This document shows positions 1-5,623 of a stretch of 9,513 bases of DNA, one piece after another; position 1 is the stretch's first letter, and each line of letters starts with the position of its first letter. Source of the DNA: an uncultured Candidatus Saccharibacteria bacterium (GTDB taxonomy: Bacteria; Patescibacteriota; Saccharimonadia; Saccharimonadales; Saccharimonadaceae); the NCBI GenBank assembly GCA_938046115.1, contig CALIXX010000030.1, positions 1 through 9,513 of the forward strand. The letters run 5' to 3'. The translations under genes were made by a program, and so were the position numbers. The notes beneath the pieces were generated by a model that was not told the origin of the DNA, did not search any database, and saw nothing but the letters and a program-made list of their open reading frames with translations.

Positions 1-411
1 ATGTATGAACGTTTTTCTCAACAATCAGTTCAGTCCGGTTCAGCTGACGAGAAAGTGAGCCAACAAGATAAAGAAGTAGCTGCTGCTACAGTAGAGAGTA
101 CAGGCGAAGCCGCCCCTACTGGGCGGATGCAACGGATACGAGATCGCTTATCGAAGATAGCGACACGAATTGACGAGCATTTCACGTATGGCTACGATCT
201 GTATTATCCACACATAAGCAAAGAAGAAGCGCTTGTCATGCCCGAAGATGAACTTATAGAATCGACAAAAACAATTCTTGGCAGAGAGTTTGCTCCACGA
301 CCGAAAAGTTATGTCAATTGGCGAGTTATTGAAGGACCAGTGAGCCTTCATGTTGTGGATCAGCGTCGTCCAAAACCTAGGACAAAACAGCACTGGTGGC
401 AGATATTGTAA
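1..411 (+). CDS. Small protein of unknown function (possibly 5'-truncated)
   Basis: I do not recognise this protein. The frame is open from the first base, which is an ATG, to a TAA, giving 136 residues. The start cannot be confirmed because no upstream sequence is visible, and the real gene could begin earlier. Residues 1-40 are rich in Ser, Gln, Glu and Ala and look disordered. From about residue 43 there is a basic helix-like stretch (MQRIRDRLSKIATRIDE), then an aromatic, acidic segment (YGYDLYYPHISKEEA) and a basic C-terminus ending KQHWWQIL. There is no signal peptide or membrane segment, so it is probably cytosolic. It ends 23 bases before a strong terminator shared with the convergent gene at 490-990. 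Coding is supported by the frame length and by the terminator's placement just after the stop. Function is unknown. Confidence 0.6.
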   Translation: MYERFSQQSVQSGSADEKVSQQDKEVAAATVESTGEAAPTGRMQRIRDRLSKIATRIDEHFTYGYDLYYPHISKEEALVMPEDELIESTKTILGREFAPRPKSYVNWRVIEGPVSLHVVDQRRPKPRTKQHWWQIL

Positions 412-434
412 TTATAAATGTAAATGCGAAGAAG

Positions 435-480
435 AACAGAAAACTCGTCAAGATAACGACGAGTTTTCTGTTGGTTTTTT
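435..480. terminator. Bidirectional intrinsic terminator between convergent genes
   Basis: A perfect 15-bp stem (435-449 with 458-472) closes an 8-base loop (AAGATAAC). It is followed on the plus strand by GG and a run of six T (475-480). On the minus strand the same stem is followed by a T-rich stretch (TTCTTCTTCGC). It lies 23 bases after the stop of the plus gene and 17 bases after the stop of the minus gene, so it can end both transcripts. Confidence 0.9.
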
Positions 481-489
481 GATATTGAT

Positions 490-990
490 CTAAACTGGCT
501 TGTAATTTTGCAAGATACGATATAGGCCAATTTTAACTGCCCATAGGGTGCCTTTGTCGTTGAATCGAAAGACAATAAATTTGTCTGTATCTAGTCTATA
601 TCGTAAATTCTTTCGCCCCCACAGTCCTCCCTCAAACTCCGGATCTCCGAGTGTGTTAATGACTTCCTGTATCGATGCCGTGTTTGAGAGTGATGGTAGT
701 AATTTGTAAGACAGTGGAATGTAGGGCTCCTCATAAAGACTGTCATCCTGTAGGTAAAGAGAAAGAAGGACGAGGATATCGTTACACCACTGCAGTTCGA
801 GGCCTGCGCTATAGTACGACCAGTACGATTCGGTCGAACCAACGCCGAGGAAGCTTTCATCGATATCTTCGATTAATGGCTCACCCGCTAAGCCATTCGT
901 TGCTTCATCGACCTGATCCTGTATGCCATCAATTCCTCTTCCGATTAGATCAATATATTTGGTAATAGGGCCTTCTAGTTGCGCTTCCAT
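490..990 (-). CDS. Small protein resembling immunity-type proteins, function unknown
   Basis: This 166-residue protein starts at ATG 990 behind a strong Shine-Dalgarno site (GGAGGAA, complement of 993-999) and has a clear promoter, so it is very likely a real gene. It has no signal peptide or membrane segment. The first 50 residues are acidic (IEDIDESF). After them comes the layout YWSYYSAGLEL, a hydrophobic strand, a tyrosine-rich IPLSYKLLPSLS, SIQEVINTLGDPE, an aromatic segment, and FIVFRFNDKGTLWAVKIGL. The order 'lead strand, ...LP.LS...S..EV...LGDPE..., then paired C-terminal strands' is reminiscent of small proteins found near polymorphic toxins as immunity factors. That is a pattern judgement from memory, not a family assignment. 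No toxin partner is visible. The gene is convergent with the unknown gene at 1-411 and looks more AT-rich than fusA (20 of 60 bases are G or C at 481-540). Confidence 0.75.
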   Translation of the reverse strand: MEAQLEGPITKYIDLIGRGIDGIQDQVDEATNGLAGEPLIEDIDESFLGVGSTESYWSYYSAGLELQWCNDILVLLSLYLQDDSLYEEPYIPLSYKLLPSLSNTASIQEVINTLGDPEFEGGLWGRKNLRYRLDTDKFIVFRFNDKGTLWAVKIGLYRILQNYKPV

Positions 991-1014
991 ATTTCCTCCG
1001 GAAAATTGGCTTGG

Positions 1015-1060
1015 TTGATTTACTAATTTTGATTATACAATAAATTGATGGTTATGTAAT
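1015..1060 (-). promoter_or_regulatory. Promoter of the 990-490 gene
   Basis: On the minus strand there is a perfect TATAAT (complement of 1032-1037), with ATTACA 17 bases upstream (4 of 6 matches to TTGACA). The predicted start of transcription is near 1025, giving a leader of about 35 bases that contains the GGAGGAA ribosome site. The remaining gap sequence at 1061-1147 holds no gene or clear signal that I can support. Confidence 0.7.
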
Positions 1061-1147
1061 ACGAGTCACTCCAACCCCTAGTAGCTATATAATCACAAAC
1101 CGCCCTAACAGGTGTTGGCTAGCCTGCGCCATATACACTAATTGGCA

Positions 1148-2119
1148 CTACCGATACTTCGGCATCTCTACCGTCACTACTTCGCCTTTGCTGAGGTCGC
1201 GGCATTTGTCGCCTTCGTAGATTTGCCGTAGGTCGACTTTCTTAGCATTGCGAAGTTGAGCCTTATAGACGTCACAGGAGAGCATATCGTTCTGGCGAAT
1301 CTGGAAAAAGACCCAGCGCCCATCGCTCGATTGATAAAACAGCGCTGTCCCTTGCGAATTAAAGAGGTGCGACTCGGGTTGTACACCACCCAGTGGTATC
1401 TCTGCCAAGCGATAGCCTGCAAGCTTGCTCTCACGCACTGTCATCGTGCCGACAATGCCGACATTATAACTCGAACTCGCGGCAGGCGAGTAAGCATTGT
1501 AGAGAGGAGCTTGCTGCTTGGCGAGGTCTTTATAATCGGCAGCATCAAGACACTTGAACTCGACGAAGCGGGTTTCTTTGTTTTTAGGGTCATTTGGGTC
1601 GAGTGGGGCGTTGCTAATCTGGCATGTTACGTCGCCATTGCTGCGTGTAAAGTCTGCAAGGTATGGGCCATCTTTGTCGCCATCTTGCACAACATAGCGT
1701 GTGAATTGATCGTATTCAAGCATGTGCTCCAGAGCAGTAACATTGCGCTTGGCTTCAGCCTTGGGCAGGGTAGCGGCAGCACTCTTGGTTTTGCTTGGGT
1801 CGGTAGCGATAGAATAAAAGCGAAAGCCCTCTGCCTTGACCGGTGTTGATAGTGATGACTTAACAGCTTCTGTCCCTTTGAAGTATTTCTTAGCACGCTC
1901 CAGTGTCTTGGTGGCGGTGAGTTGCTCCCGTGGGCCAGTTTTTGTCTCGGTGTGCTGCTCGGTGTTTTCGGCTTTGTGCGGCCGAGTTGCGAGATAAATA
2001 ACCCCTGCTGCAATGGCAATGACCGCTAGACCAGCTAGAGTAAAACGAATCGCTAGCCCGCGCGGTGTTAGGCGAGAGCGCCGGTACTGAGGTGAAGGGG
2101 ATGATCCACGTGGTTGCAT
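1148..2119 (-). CDS. Single-pass membrane protein with a four-cysteine extracellular domain
   Basis: I do not recognise the family. The start chosen is ATG 2119, giving 323 residues. An in-frame ATG 15 bases upstream (2134) overlaps the TATAAT box, so it should lie outside the transcript. Residues 1-21 are short and basic (RRSRLTPR), residues 22-44 form one membrane helix, and the rest is a soluble domain of about 280 residues, probably outside the cell by the positive-inside rule. Four cysteines (166, 190, 282, 306) all lie in this domain and could form two disulfides. A Lys/Thr/Glu-rich linker (48-90) separates helix and domain. The C-terminal part (FYQSSDGRWVFFQI, then a CDVYKAQLRNAKKVDLRQI helix) looks like a folded alpha/beta domain. 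It is divergent from the pilin gene, so a surface or pilus-related role is possible but unproven. No Shine-Dalgarno is present. Confidence 0.88.
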   Translation of the reverse strand: MQPRGSSPSPQYRRSRLTPRGLAIRFTLAGLAVIAIAAGVIYLATRPHKAENTEQHTETKTGPREQLTATKTLERAKKYFKGTEAVKSSLSTPVKAEGFRFYSIATDPSKTKSAAATLPKAEAKRNVTALEHMLEYDQFTRYVVQDGDKDGPYLADFTRSNGDVTCQISNAPLDPNDPKNKETRFVEFKCLDAADYKDLAKQQAPLYNAYSPAASSSYNVGIVGTMTVRESKLAGYRLAEIPLGGVQPESHLFNSQGTALFYQSSDGRWVFFQIRQNDMLSCDVYKAQLRNAKKVDLRQIYEGDKCRDLSKGEVVTVEMPKYR

Positions 2120-2155
2120 AGTGCCATTATACACTGCCAGCTAGGTTGGCAGCAA
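2119..2155 (-). promoter_or_regulatory. Promoter giving a predicted leaderless transcript
   Basis: On the minus strand there is TATAAT (complement of 2126-2131) with TTGCTG (complement of 2150-2155) 18 bases upstream. Six bases (GGCACT) separate the -10 box from ATG 2119, so the normal +1 position is the A of the start codon itself. The spacer contains the inverted repeat CTGCCA-N7-TGGCAG (2134-2152), which could be an operator. Confidence 0.7.
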
Positions 2156-2161
2156 TGGCTC

Positions 2162-2197
2162 TTGCCTAAACGCACAGCACTTCGTATAATGCAAAGC
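2162..2197 (+). promoter_or_regulatory. Pilin promoter giving a predicted leaderless transcript
   Basis: TTGCCT (2162-2167, 4 of 6 matches to TTGACA) is followed after exactly 17 bases by a perfect TATAAT (2185-2190). The expected +1 is 2197 or 2198, which is at the ATG of the pilin gene. It stands back to back with the promoter of the minus-strand gene, with only six bases between the two -35 boxes. Confidence 0.75.
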
Positions 2198-2722
2198 ATG
2201 AGCGCTATGAAAAATCGGTTAATACAGAAAAAACACGCTGGCTACACTGTGGTAGAGCTGTTGGTTGTGATCGTCATTATTGCCATCCTTGCTACATTAA
2301 CACTCGTCTCGTACCAACGTATCCAAGTCGGTGCACAGGGGCGGACCCGCGTGGCCGACCTGACGGCAATGCGCCAAGCACTCGACCGCTACTATACTAA
2401 GAATGGAGCATACCCGGTTGCCAAGACTGCCGGTAGCACTACTCCTACCTACCAGCGCCGTGATAGCGCCACATTCTTGCGCCAATTGGTGCCAACCTAC
2501 ATTTCCACGCTTCCCAGTGTCACACAGGGCAGTACCACTGATGCAACCAGCAACACCTATCTCTACGTCACCAATGCTCAACAAACCGAATACAAGCTAC
2601 TCTATGTTAATACAAGCGGCCTACCACCAGGTGAGTACGATGCCGTGCCTCAAGCAATGCGCACCACCGCGCCAGACCGCTACGGCGTGTGGTCAAAAAA
2701 CGGCGAACGGCTGCCTGGCTAG
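2198..2722 (+). CDS. Type IV prepilin (GspG/PilA-like pseudopilin)
   Basis: This is a 174-residue pilin subunit. A short basic leader (MSAMKNRLIQKKHAG) ends at Gly15, the prepilin peptidase site. Mature residue +1 is Tyr16, and the conserved Glu at +5 is Glu20 in GYTVVELLVV. A long hydrophobic helix follows (about 19-39), then the amphipathic N-terminal helix (RTRVADLTAMRQALDRYY). The motif YYTKNGAYP is typical of the GspG/major pilin group. The C-terminal part has Ser/Thr-rich strands ending DRYGVWSKNGERLPG. The family is made as a membrane precursor, cut by PilD-type peptidase and packed into a pilus or pseudopilus by a PilB/PilC-type machine, none of which is encoded here. ATG 2198 is chosen because the -10 box ends seven bases before it. 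Upstream in-frame ATGs (2114, 2189) lie before or within the promoter. Tyr instead of the usual Phe at +1 is a mild deviation. Confidence 0.93.
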   Translation: MSAMKNRLIQKKHAGYTVVELLVVIVIIAILATLTLVSYQRIQVGAQGRTRVADLTAMRQALDRYYTKNGAYPVAKTAGSTTPTYQRRDSATFLRQLVPTYISTLPSVTQGSTTDATSNTYLYVTNAQQTEYKLLYVNTSGLPPGEYDAVPQAMRTTAPDRYGVWSKNGERLPG

Positions 2723-2737
2723 TCTCTGCAAATGAGC

Positions 2738-2753
2738 TTATCAGGGGTGATAA
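2738..2753. repeat. Short hairpin TTATCA-GGGG-TGATAA
   Basis: A perfect six-base inverted repeat with a GGGG loop lies 15 bases after the pilin stop and about 30 bases before the fusA -10 box. It lacks a good T-run (TTACTCT follows), so it may be a weak terminator of the pilin transcript or an operator for fusA. The sequence does not decide between them. Confidence 0.35.
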
Positions 2754-2779
2754 TTACTCTACCGCCCACATTCAATCCA

Positions 2780-2788
2780 TGTTATAAT
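2780..2788 (+). promoter_or_regulatory. fusA extended -10 promoter
   Basis: TGT-TATAAT is a perfect extended -10 element. No convincing -35 box is found at the usual distance, which extended -10 promoters can do without. The expected +1 is about 2795, giving a leader of about 54 bases. Confidence 0.7.
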
Positions 2789-2828
2789 CAATCGTTGAGA
2801 GTTGTATTACTCATGCTAAAAAACACGT

Positions 2829-2842
2829 AAGGAGAGAAGGAG
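2829..2842 (+). promoter_or_regulatory. Tandem Shine-Dalgarno sites of fusA
   Basis: AAGGAG occurs twice, at 2829-2834 and 2837-2842. The second is six bases from ATG 2849, an ideal distance. The duplicated site suggests very strong translation initiation and fixes the start codon. Confidence 0.8.
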
Positions 2843-2848
2843 CCCCCT

Positions 2849-4942
2849 ATGGCAACCCCCAAGAATGTCCCTCTGAAGGACTTTCGCAACATTGGTATTA
2901 TTGCCCATATCGACGCCGGTAAGACGACGACGACAGAAGGTATTTTGTACCGCACCGGTATTAACCACAAGATTGGTACCGTGCGCGGTGATGATGGTGG
3001 TGCCACCACCGACTGGATGAGCCAAGAAAAAGAGCGCGGGATCACCATTACCTCTGCAGCAGTGACCTGCTTTTGGAAGGGTCACAAGATTAACATCATT
3101 GACACCCCTGGGCACATTGACTTTACCGCTGAGGTGGAGCGCAGCCTGCGCGTACTCGACGGCGCAGTAACCGTCTTTGATGGCAAGATGGGGGTAGAAG
3201 CCCAGAGTGAGACCGTGTGGCGCCAGGCCAACAAATACGGTGTGCCCCGCATCTGCTTCATTAACAAGATCAATCAGACTGGTGGCGACTTCTACAAGTC
3301 GATTGAGTCGATCCATAGCCGCCTGAGCAAGCAAGCCTTCCCAATCCACCTGCCAATTGGCTTTGAGAAGGATGTCTGTGGTGTGGTAGACCTCATCGAC
3401 ATGAAGGCCTACACCTATGATGACTACACCGACCACGAGCTTAAGGTGGGTGAGATCCCAGCTGATATGCTCGACAAGGCAAAGCGAGCTCGCAGTCTGC
3501 TCGTTGAGAACGCTGTTGAGGCCGATGACGACCTGATGATGAAGTTCCTTGACGAAGGTGAGGATGCCATTACTATTGACGAACTCAAGGCAGCGCTGCG
3601 CCAGCGCGTTTTGGCTGGTGACTTCTTCTTGGTGACGGGTGGCGATGGCCGCGGTGTGATCGTCGAGAAGGTGCTCGACTTGATGGTAGATTACCTGCCA
3701 AGCCCACTCGACGTTGGTGAGATCTGGGGCAAGAACCCCAAGACTGGCGACGAGGTAAGCCGCACACCTGACGATAAGCAGCCAATGACCGCACTGGCCT
3801 TCAAGCTGGCTGCCGACCCATTTGTTGGTAAGCTGATCTTCATCCGTGTCTACAGCGGTCGCTTGACTGCCGGTAGCTACGTCCTCAACACAACGACGGG
3901 TGAGAAGGAACGTGTGGGGCGCATCGTCCGGATGCACGCCGATAAGCGCGAAGAGATCGACAGCGTGGGTGCTGGTGACATTGCTGCTGTGGTGGGCCTG
4001 AAGGGCACCTTTACAGGACATACCTTGTGCGATCAAGCACATCCAATTGCTCTTGAGGCAATTAGCTTCCCCGAGCCACCAGTATCGATCGCGGTGGAGC
4101 CCAAGACCAAGGCCGACCAAGAAAAGATGGGTATTGCCTTGCAGCGCCTGGCTGAGGAAGACCCAACCTTCCGTGTCTACACCGATGAAGAGACAGGCCA
4201 GACTATCATGAGCGGTATGGGTGAGCTTCACCTAGAGATTTTGATCGACCGCATGAAGCGCGAGTTTAACGTTGAGGCCAATGTTGGTGAGCCGCAAGTC
4301 GCCTACCGCGAGACTATCAAGGGCACGGCTGAGGCGCAGGGTAAGCATGCCAAGCAGTCTGGTGGTCGTGGCCAATACGGTGATGTCTGGGTGCGCTTTG
4401 AGCCGAACGAGCCAGGCAAGGGCTACGAATTCTTCGATGAAATCAAGGGTGGTGTAGTGCCACAAGAGTACCGCCCAGCTGTGCAGAAGGGTATTAAGGA
4501 GACACTTGATGGTGGTGTGATTGCTGGTTATCCAGTTGTTGACGTCAAGGCAACCTTGTACGACGGAAGTTACCACGATGTCGACTCAAGCGAGCTCGCC
4601 TTCAATCTGGCTGCTCACCTAGCTGCCCGCGAAGGTATCAAGAAGGCTAACCCAGTCTTGCTCGAGCCAGTGATGAAGGTTGAGGTGACAACACCTGAGG
4701 AATTCATGGGTGATATCATTGGCGACCTCAATAGCCGCCGTGGCCGCATTGAGGCAATGGAAGACTTGATGGGCGGCGCAAAGCTCGTCAAGGCTATTGT
4801 GCCACTGGCAAACATGTTTGGCTACACCAGCGACATCCGCTCGATGTCGCAGGGCCGAGCTGCTAGCACGATGGAACTTGCCCACTACGAGGAAGTTCCA
4901 CCAAACGTCGCGCAGGAGATTATCGAGAAGCGCAGTAAGTAA
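2849..4942 (+). CDS. fusA: Translation elongation factor G with altered guanine-binding motifs
   Basis: EF-G is the ribosomal GTPase that drives tRNA-mRNA translocation and, with RRF, ribosome recycling. Its 697 residues are the normal length. G1 is AHIDAGKT (19-26), G2 RGITI (63-67) and G3 DTPGH (85-89), all standard. Domains II-V follow. The domain IV tip and loops HAKQSGGRGQYG (500-511) and GSYHDVDS (573-580) are canonical, so ribosome contacts look intact. Two motifs are odd. G4, normally NKMD, reads NKIN (139-142). The G5 segment, normally GSAFKNKG, is replaced by TGGDGRG (263-269) with about one residue lost. Both read the guanine base in the family. Switch I also carries about two extra residues (VRGDDGGATTDWM). 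The frame is clean, so this is not a sequencing frameshift. It has its own promoter, has two terminator-like hairpins after it, and is not in an rpsL-rpsG-fusA-tuf operon. A second, canonical EF-G elsewhere in the genome cannot be excluded. Confidence 0.98.
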   Translation: MATPKNVPLKDFRNIGIIAHIDAGKTTTTEGILYRTGINHKIGTVRGDDGGATTDWMSQEKERGITITSAAVTCFWKGHKINIIDTPGHIDFTAEVERSLRVLDGAVTVFDGKMGVEAQSETVWRQANKYGVPRICFINKINQTGGDFYKSIESIHSRLSKQAFPIHLPIGFEKDVCGVVDLIDMKAYTYDDYTDHELKVGEIPADMLDKAKRARSLLVENAVEADDDLMMKFLDEGEDAITIDELKAALRQRVLAGDFFLVTGGDGRGVIVEKVLDLMVDYLPSPLDVGEIWGKNPKTGDEVSRTPDDKQPMTALAFKLAADPFVGKLIFIRVYSGRLTAGSYVLNTTTGEKERVGRIVRMHADKREEIDSVGAGDIAAVVGLKGTFTGHTLCDQAHPIALEAISFPEPPVSIAVEPKTKADQEKMGIALQRLAEEDPTFRVYTDEETGQTIMSGMGELHLEILIDRMKREFNVEANVGEPQVAYRETIKGTAEAQGKHAKQSGGRGQYGDVWVRFEPNEPGKGYEFFDEIKGGVVPQEYRPAVQKGIKETLDGGVIAGYPVVDVKATLYDGSYHDVDSSELAFNLAAHLAAREGIKKANPVLLEPVMKVEVTTPEEFMGDIIGDLNSRRGRIEAMEDLMGGAKLVKAIVPLANMFGYTSDIRSMSQGRAASTMELAHYEEVPPNVAQEIIEKRSK

Positions 4943-4961
4943 GTCTTCTTATATCATCTCT

Positions 4962-4992
4962 ATAAAACACCTCTATTACAGGGGTGTTTTAT
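4962..4992. terminator. fusA terminator
   Basis: A 12-pair stem (4962-4973 with 4981-4992, one T-G wobble) closes a seven-base loop (TATTACA). The outer part of the stem is A-rich on the left and T-rich on the right (GTGTTTTAT), 19 bases after the fusA stop. It may also act on the opposite strand. Confidence 0.85.
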
Positions 4993-5028
4993 TATCTTGT
5001 CTCAGCGCGAGGAATGGTGAATAGTGCG

Positions 5029-5056
5029 CAAAAGCCGACATATATGCCGGCTTTTG
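5029..5056 (-). terminator. Terminator of the hsp20 gene
   Basis: A nine-base perfect stem (CAAAAGCCG at 5029-5037 with 5048-5056) has a ten-base loop. Read on the minus strand it follows the hsp20 stop by 23 bases, and its distal arm ends CTTTTG. The T-run is short, so efficiency is uncertain. It could also back up the fusA terminator. Confidence 0.6.
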
Positions 5057-5079
5057 TTGGTGCAAGGCTATGGCTCGTA

Positions 5080-5520
5080 CTACTTTTTCGTTTTCTTGTC
5101 GTGCTTGGTTATTTTCTTGACGGCAATTTTTTGCGGCGCAGGTAGTGGCTTGAGTGGTACCGTTACCCTCAAGATGCCGTCCTCCAGATGGGCCTTAATC
5201 TGCTCGGCATCGCTACCATCTGGTACCTGTACACGACGGCAGAAGCTTGTGCTACTCTCACGAACGACGTAGTTGCGCTGTTTGTCCTCGGTTTTTTCGT
5301 GCCGTTCGCCACGAATGACGAGCGCACCATTGTCAAGGCTTACATCGAGGTCTTCCTCGGCAAAGTTTGGCACGTGCGCTTCAACAACCAGTGTATTATC
5401 CACTGTGTAGACGTCAGTCGCGACAGCTTGGCTGAGTGTCGTGGTAAAGGGATTGTCAAACAGCTGCCGCTGCAATGCGCGCAATTCCTCAAATGGATTG
5501 TATTTTGTAAGACTACTCAT
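5080..5520 (-). CDS. Small heat shock protein, Hsp20/alpha-crystallin family
   Basis: This family forms ATP-independent oligomeric chaperones that hold unfolding proteins in the cytosol for refolding. The protein has 146 residues, a typical length. A short N-terminal arm (1-33, with NPFEELRALQRQLFDNPF) precedes an alpha-crystallin domain at about 34-122. That domain contains the usual VEAHVPNFAEEDLDVSLDNG stretch, the YVVRESSTSFCRRVQVP strand and the signature HLEDGILRVTVP (111-122). The C-terminal tail has the I-x-V oligomerisation motif as IAV (132-134) and a lysine-rich end. ATG 5520 is chosen because TAAGGAGG lies six bases upstream. The frame stays open further upstream, but that sequence does not resemble the family and covers the divergent gene. 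The gene is convergent with fusA and divergent from the ABC importer, with its own promoter. Confidence 0.96.
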   Translation of the reverse strand: MSSLTKYNPFEELRALQRQLFDNPFTTTLSQAVATDVYTVDNTLVVEAHVPNFAEEDLDVSLDNGALVIRGERHEKTEDKQRNYVVRESSTSFCRRVQVPDGSDAEQIKAHLEDGILRVTVPLKPLPAPQKIAVKKITKHDKKTKK

Positions 5521-5547
5521 AGGGTGCCTCCTTACGTGTTGCTTTTG

Positions 5548-5583
5548 TATTCTTATCATAACGCGGTAAATAGAACAATACAA
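5548..5583 (-). promoter_or_regulatory. hsp20 promoter
   Basis: On the minus strand there is TATGAT (complement of 5555-5560) with TTGTAT (complement of 5578-5583) 17 bases upstream. The expected +1 is about 5548, giving a 28-base leader with TAAGGAGG (complement of 5527-5534). No CIRCE-type (TTAGCACTC-N9-GAGTGCTAA) heat shock operator is present. Confidence 0.65.
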
Positions 5584-5590
5584 GTACTTG
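5581..5590. repeat. Palindrome CAAGTACTTG joining two divergent -35 boxes
   Basis: This perfect ten-base palindrome sits exactly where the -35 boxes of the hsp20 promoter (TTG from the minus strand) and the ABC importer promoter (TTG from the plus strand) meet. It may only reflect two TTG starts four bases apart, or it may be a shared operator. Confidence 0.5.
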
Positions 5591-5623
5591 CATCCGTCTA
5601 GCAAAGCGCTTATACTTATATGC
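5588..5623 (+). promoter_or_regulatory. ABC importer promoter giving a predicted leaderless transcript
   Basis: TTGCAT (5588-5593) and TATACT (5611-5616) are separated by 17 bases. The expected +1 is 5623 or 5624, which is at ATG 5624. No Shine-Dalgarno precedes this ATG. Confidence 0.6.

Noticed and set aside
675..965. Plus-strand frame antisense to the 490-990 gene
   Set aside because: The minus gene has TATAAT and GGAGGAA signals, and this one has none.
1125..1147. Sequence GCCATATACACT near 1128 resembling GCCATTATACACT at 2123-2135, as a possible repeat flanking the membrane protein gene
   Set aside because: The match is about 12 bases with one indel, no other flanking similarity exists, and no gene would be served by a second promoter there. 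It is treated as chance.
1256..1849. A 197-codon plus-strand frame antisense to the membrane protein gene
   Set aside because: It has no promoter or ribosome site, and the opposite strand has a proper promoter, a membrane helix and a full-length frame.
2114..2197. Longer N-terminus for the pilin from ATG 2114
   Set aside because: It would cross the promoter and enter the divergent gene, and would put 28 extra residues before a leader peptide that is already complete.
2816..4231. A 471-codon open frame on the minus strand inside fusA
   Set aside because: It is fully antisense to a clearly conserved EF-G gene, has no ribosome site, and its translation resembles no known family. Strong codon bias in fusA explains it.
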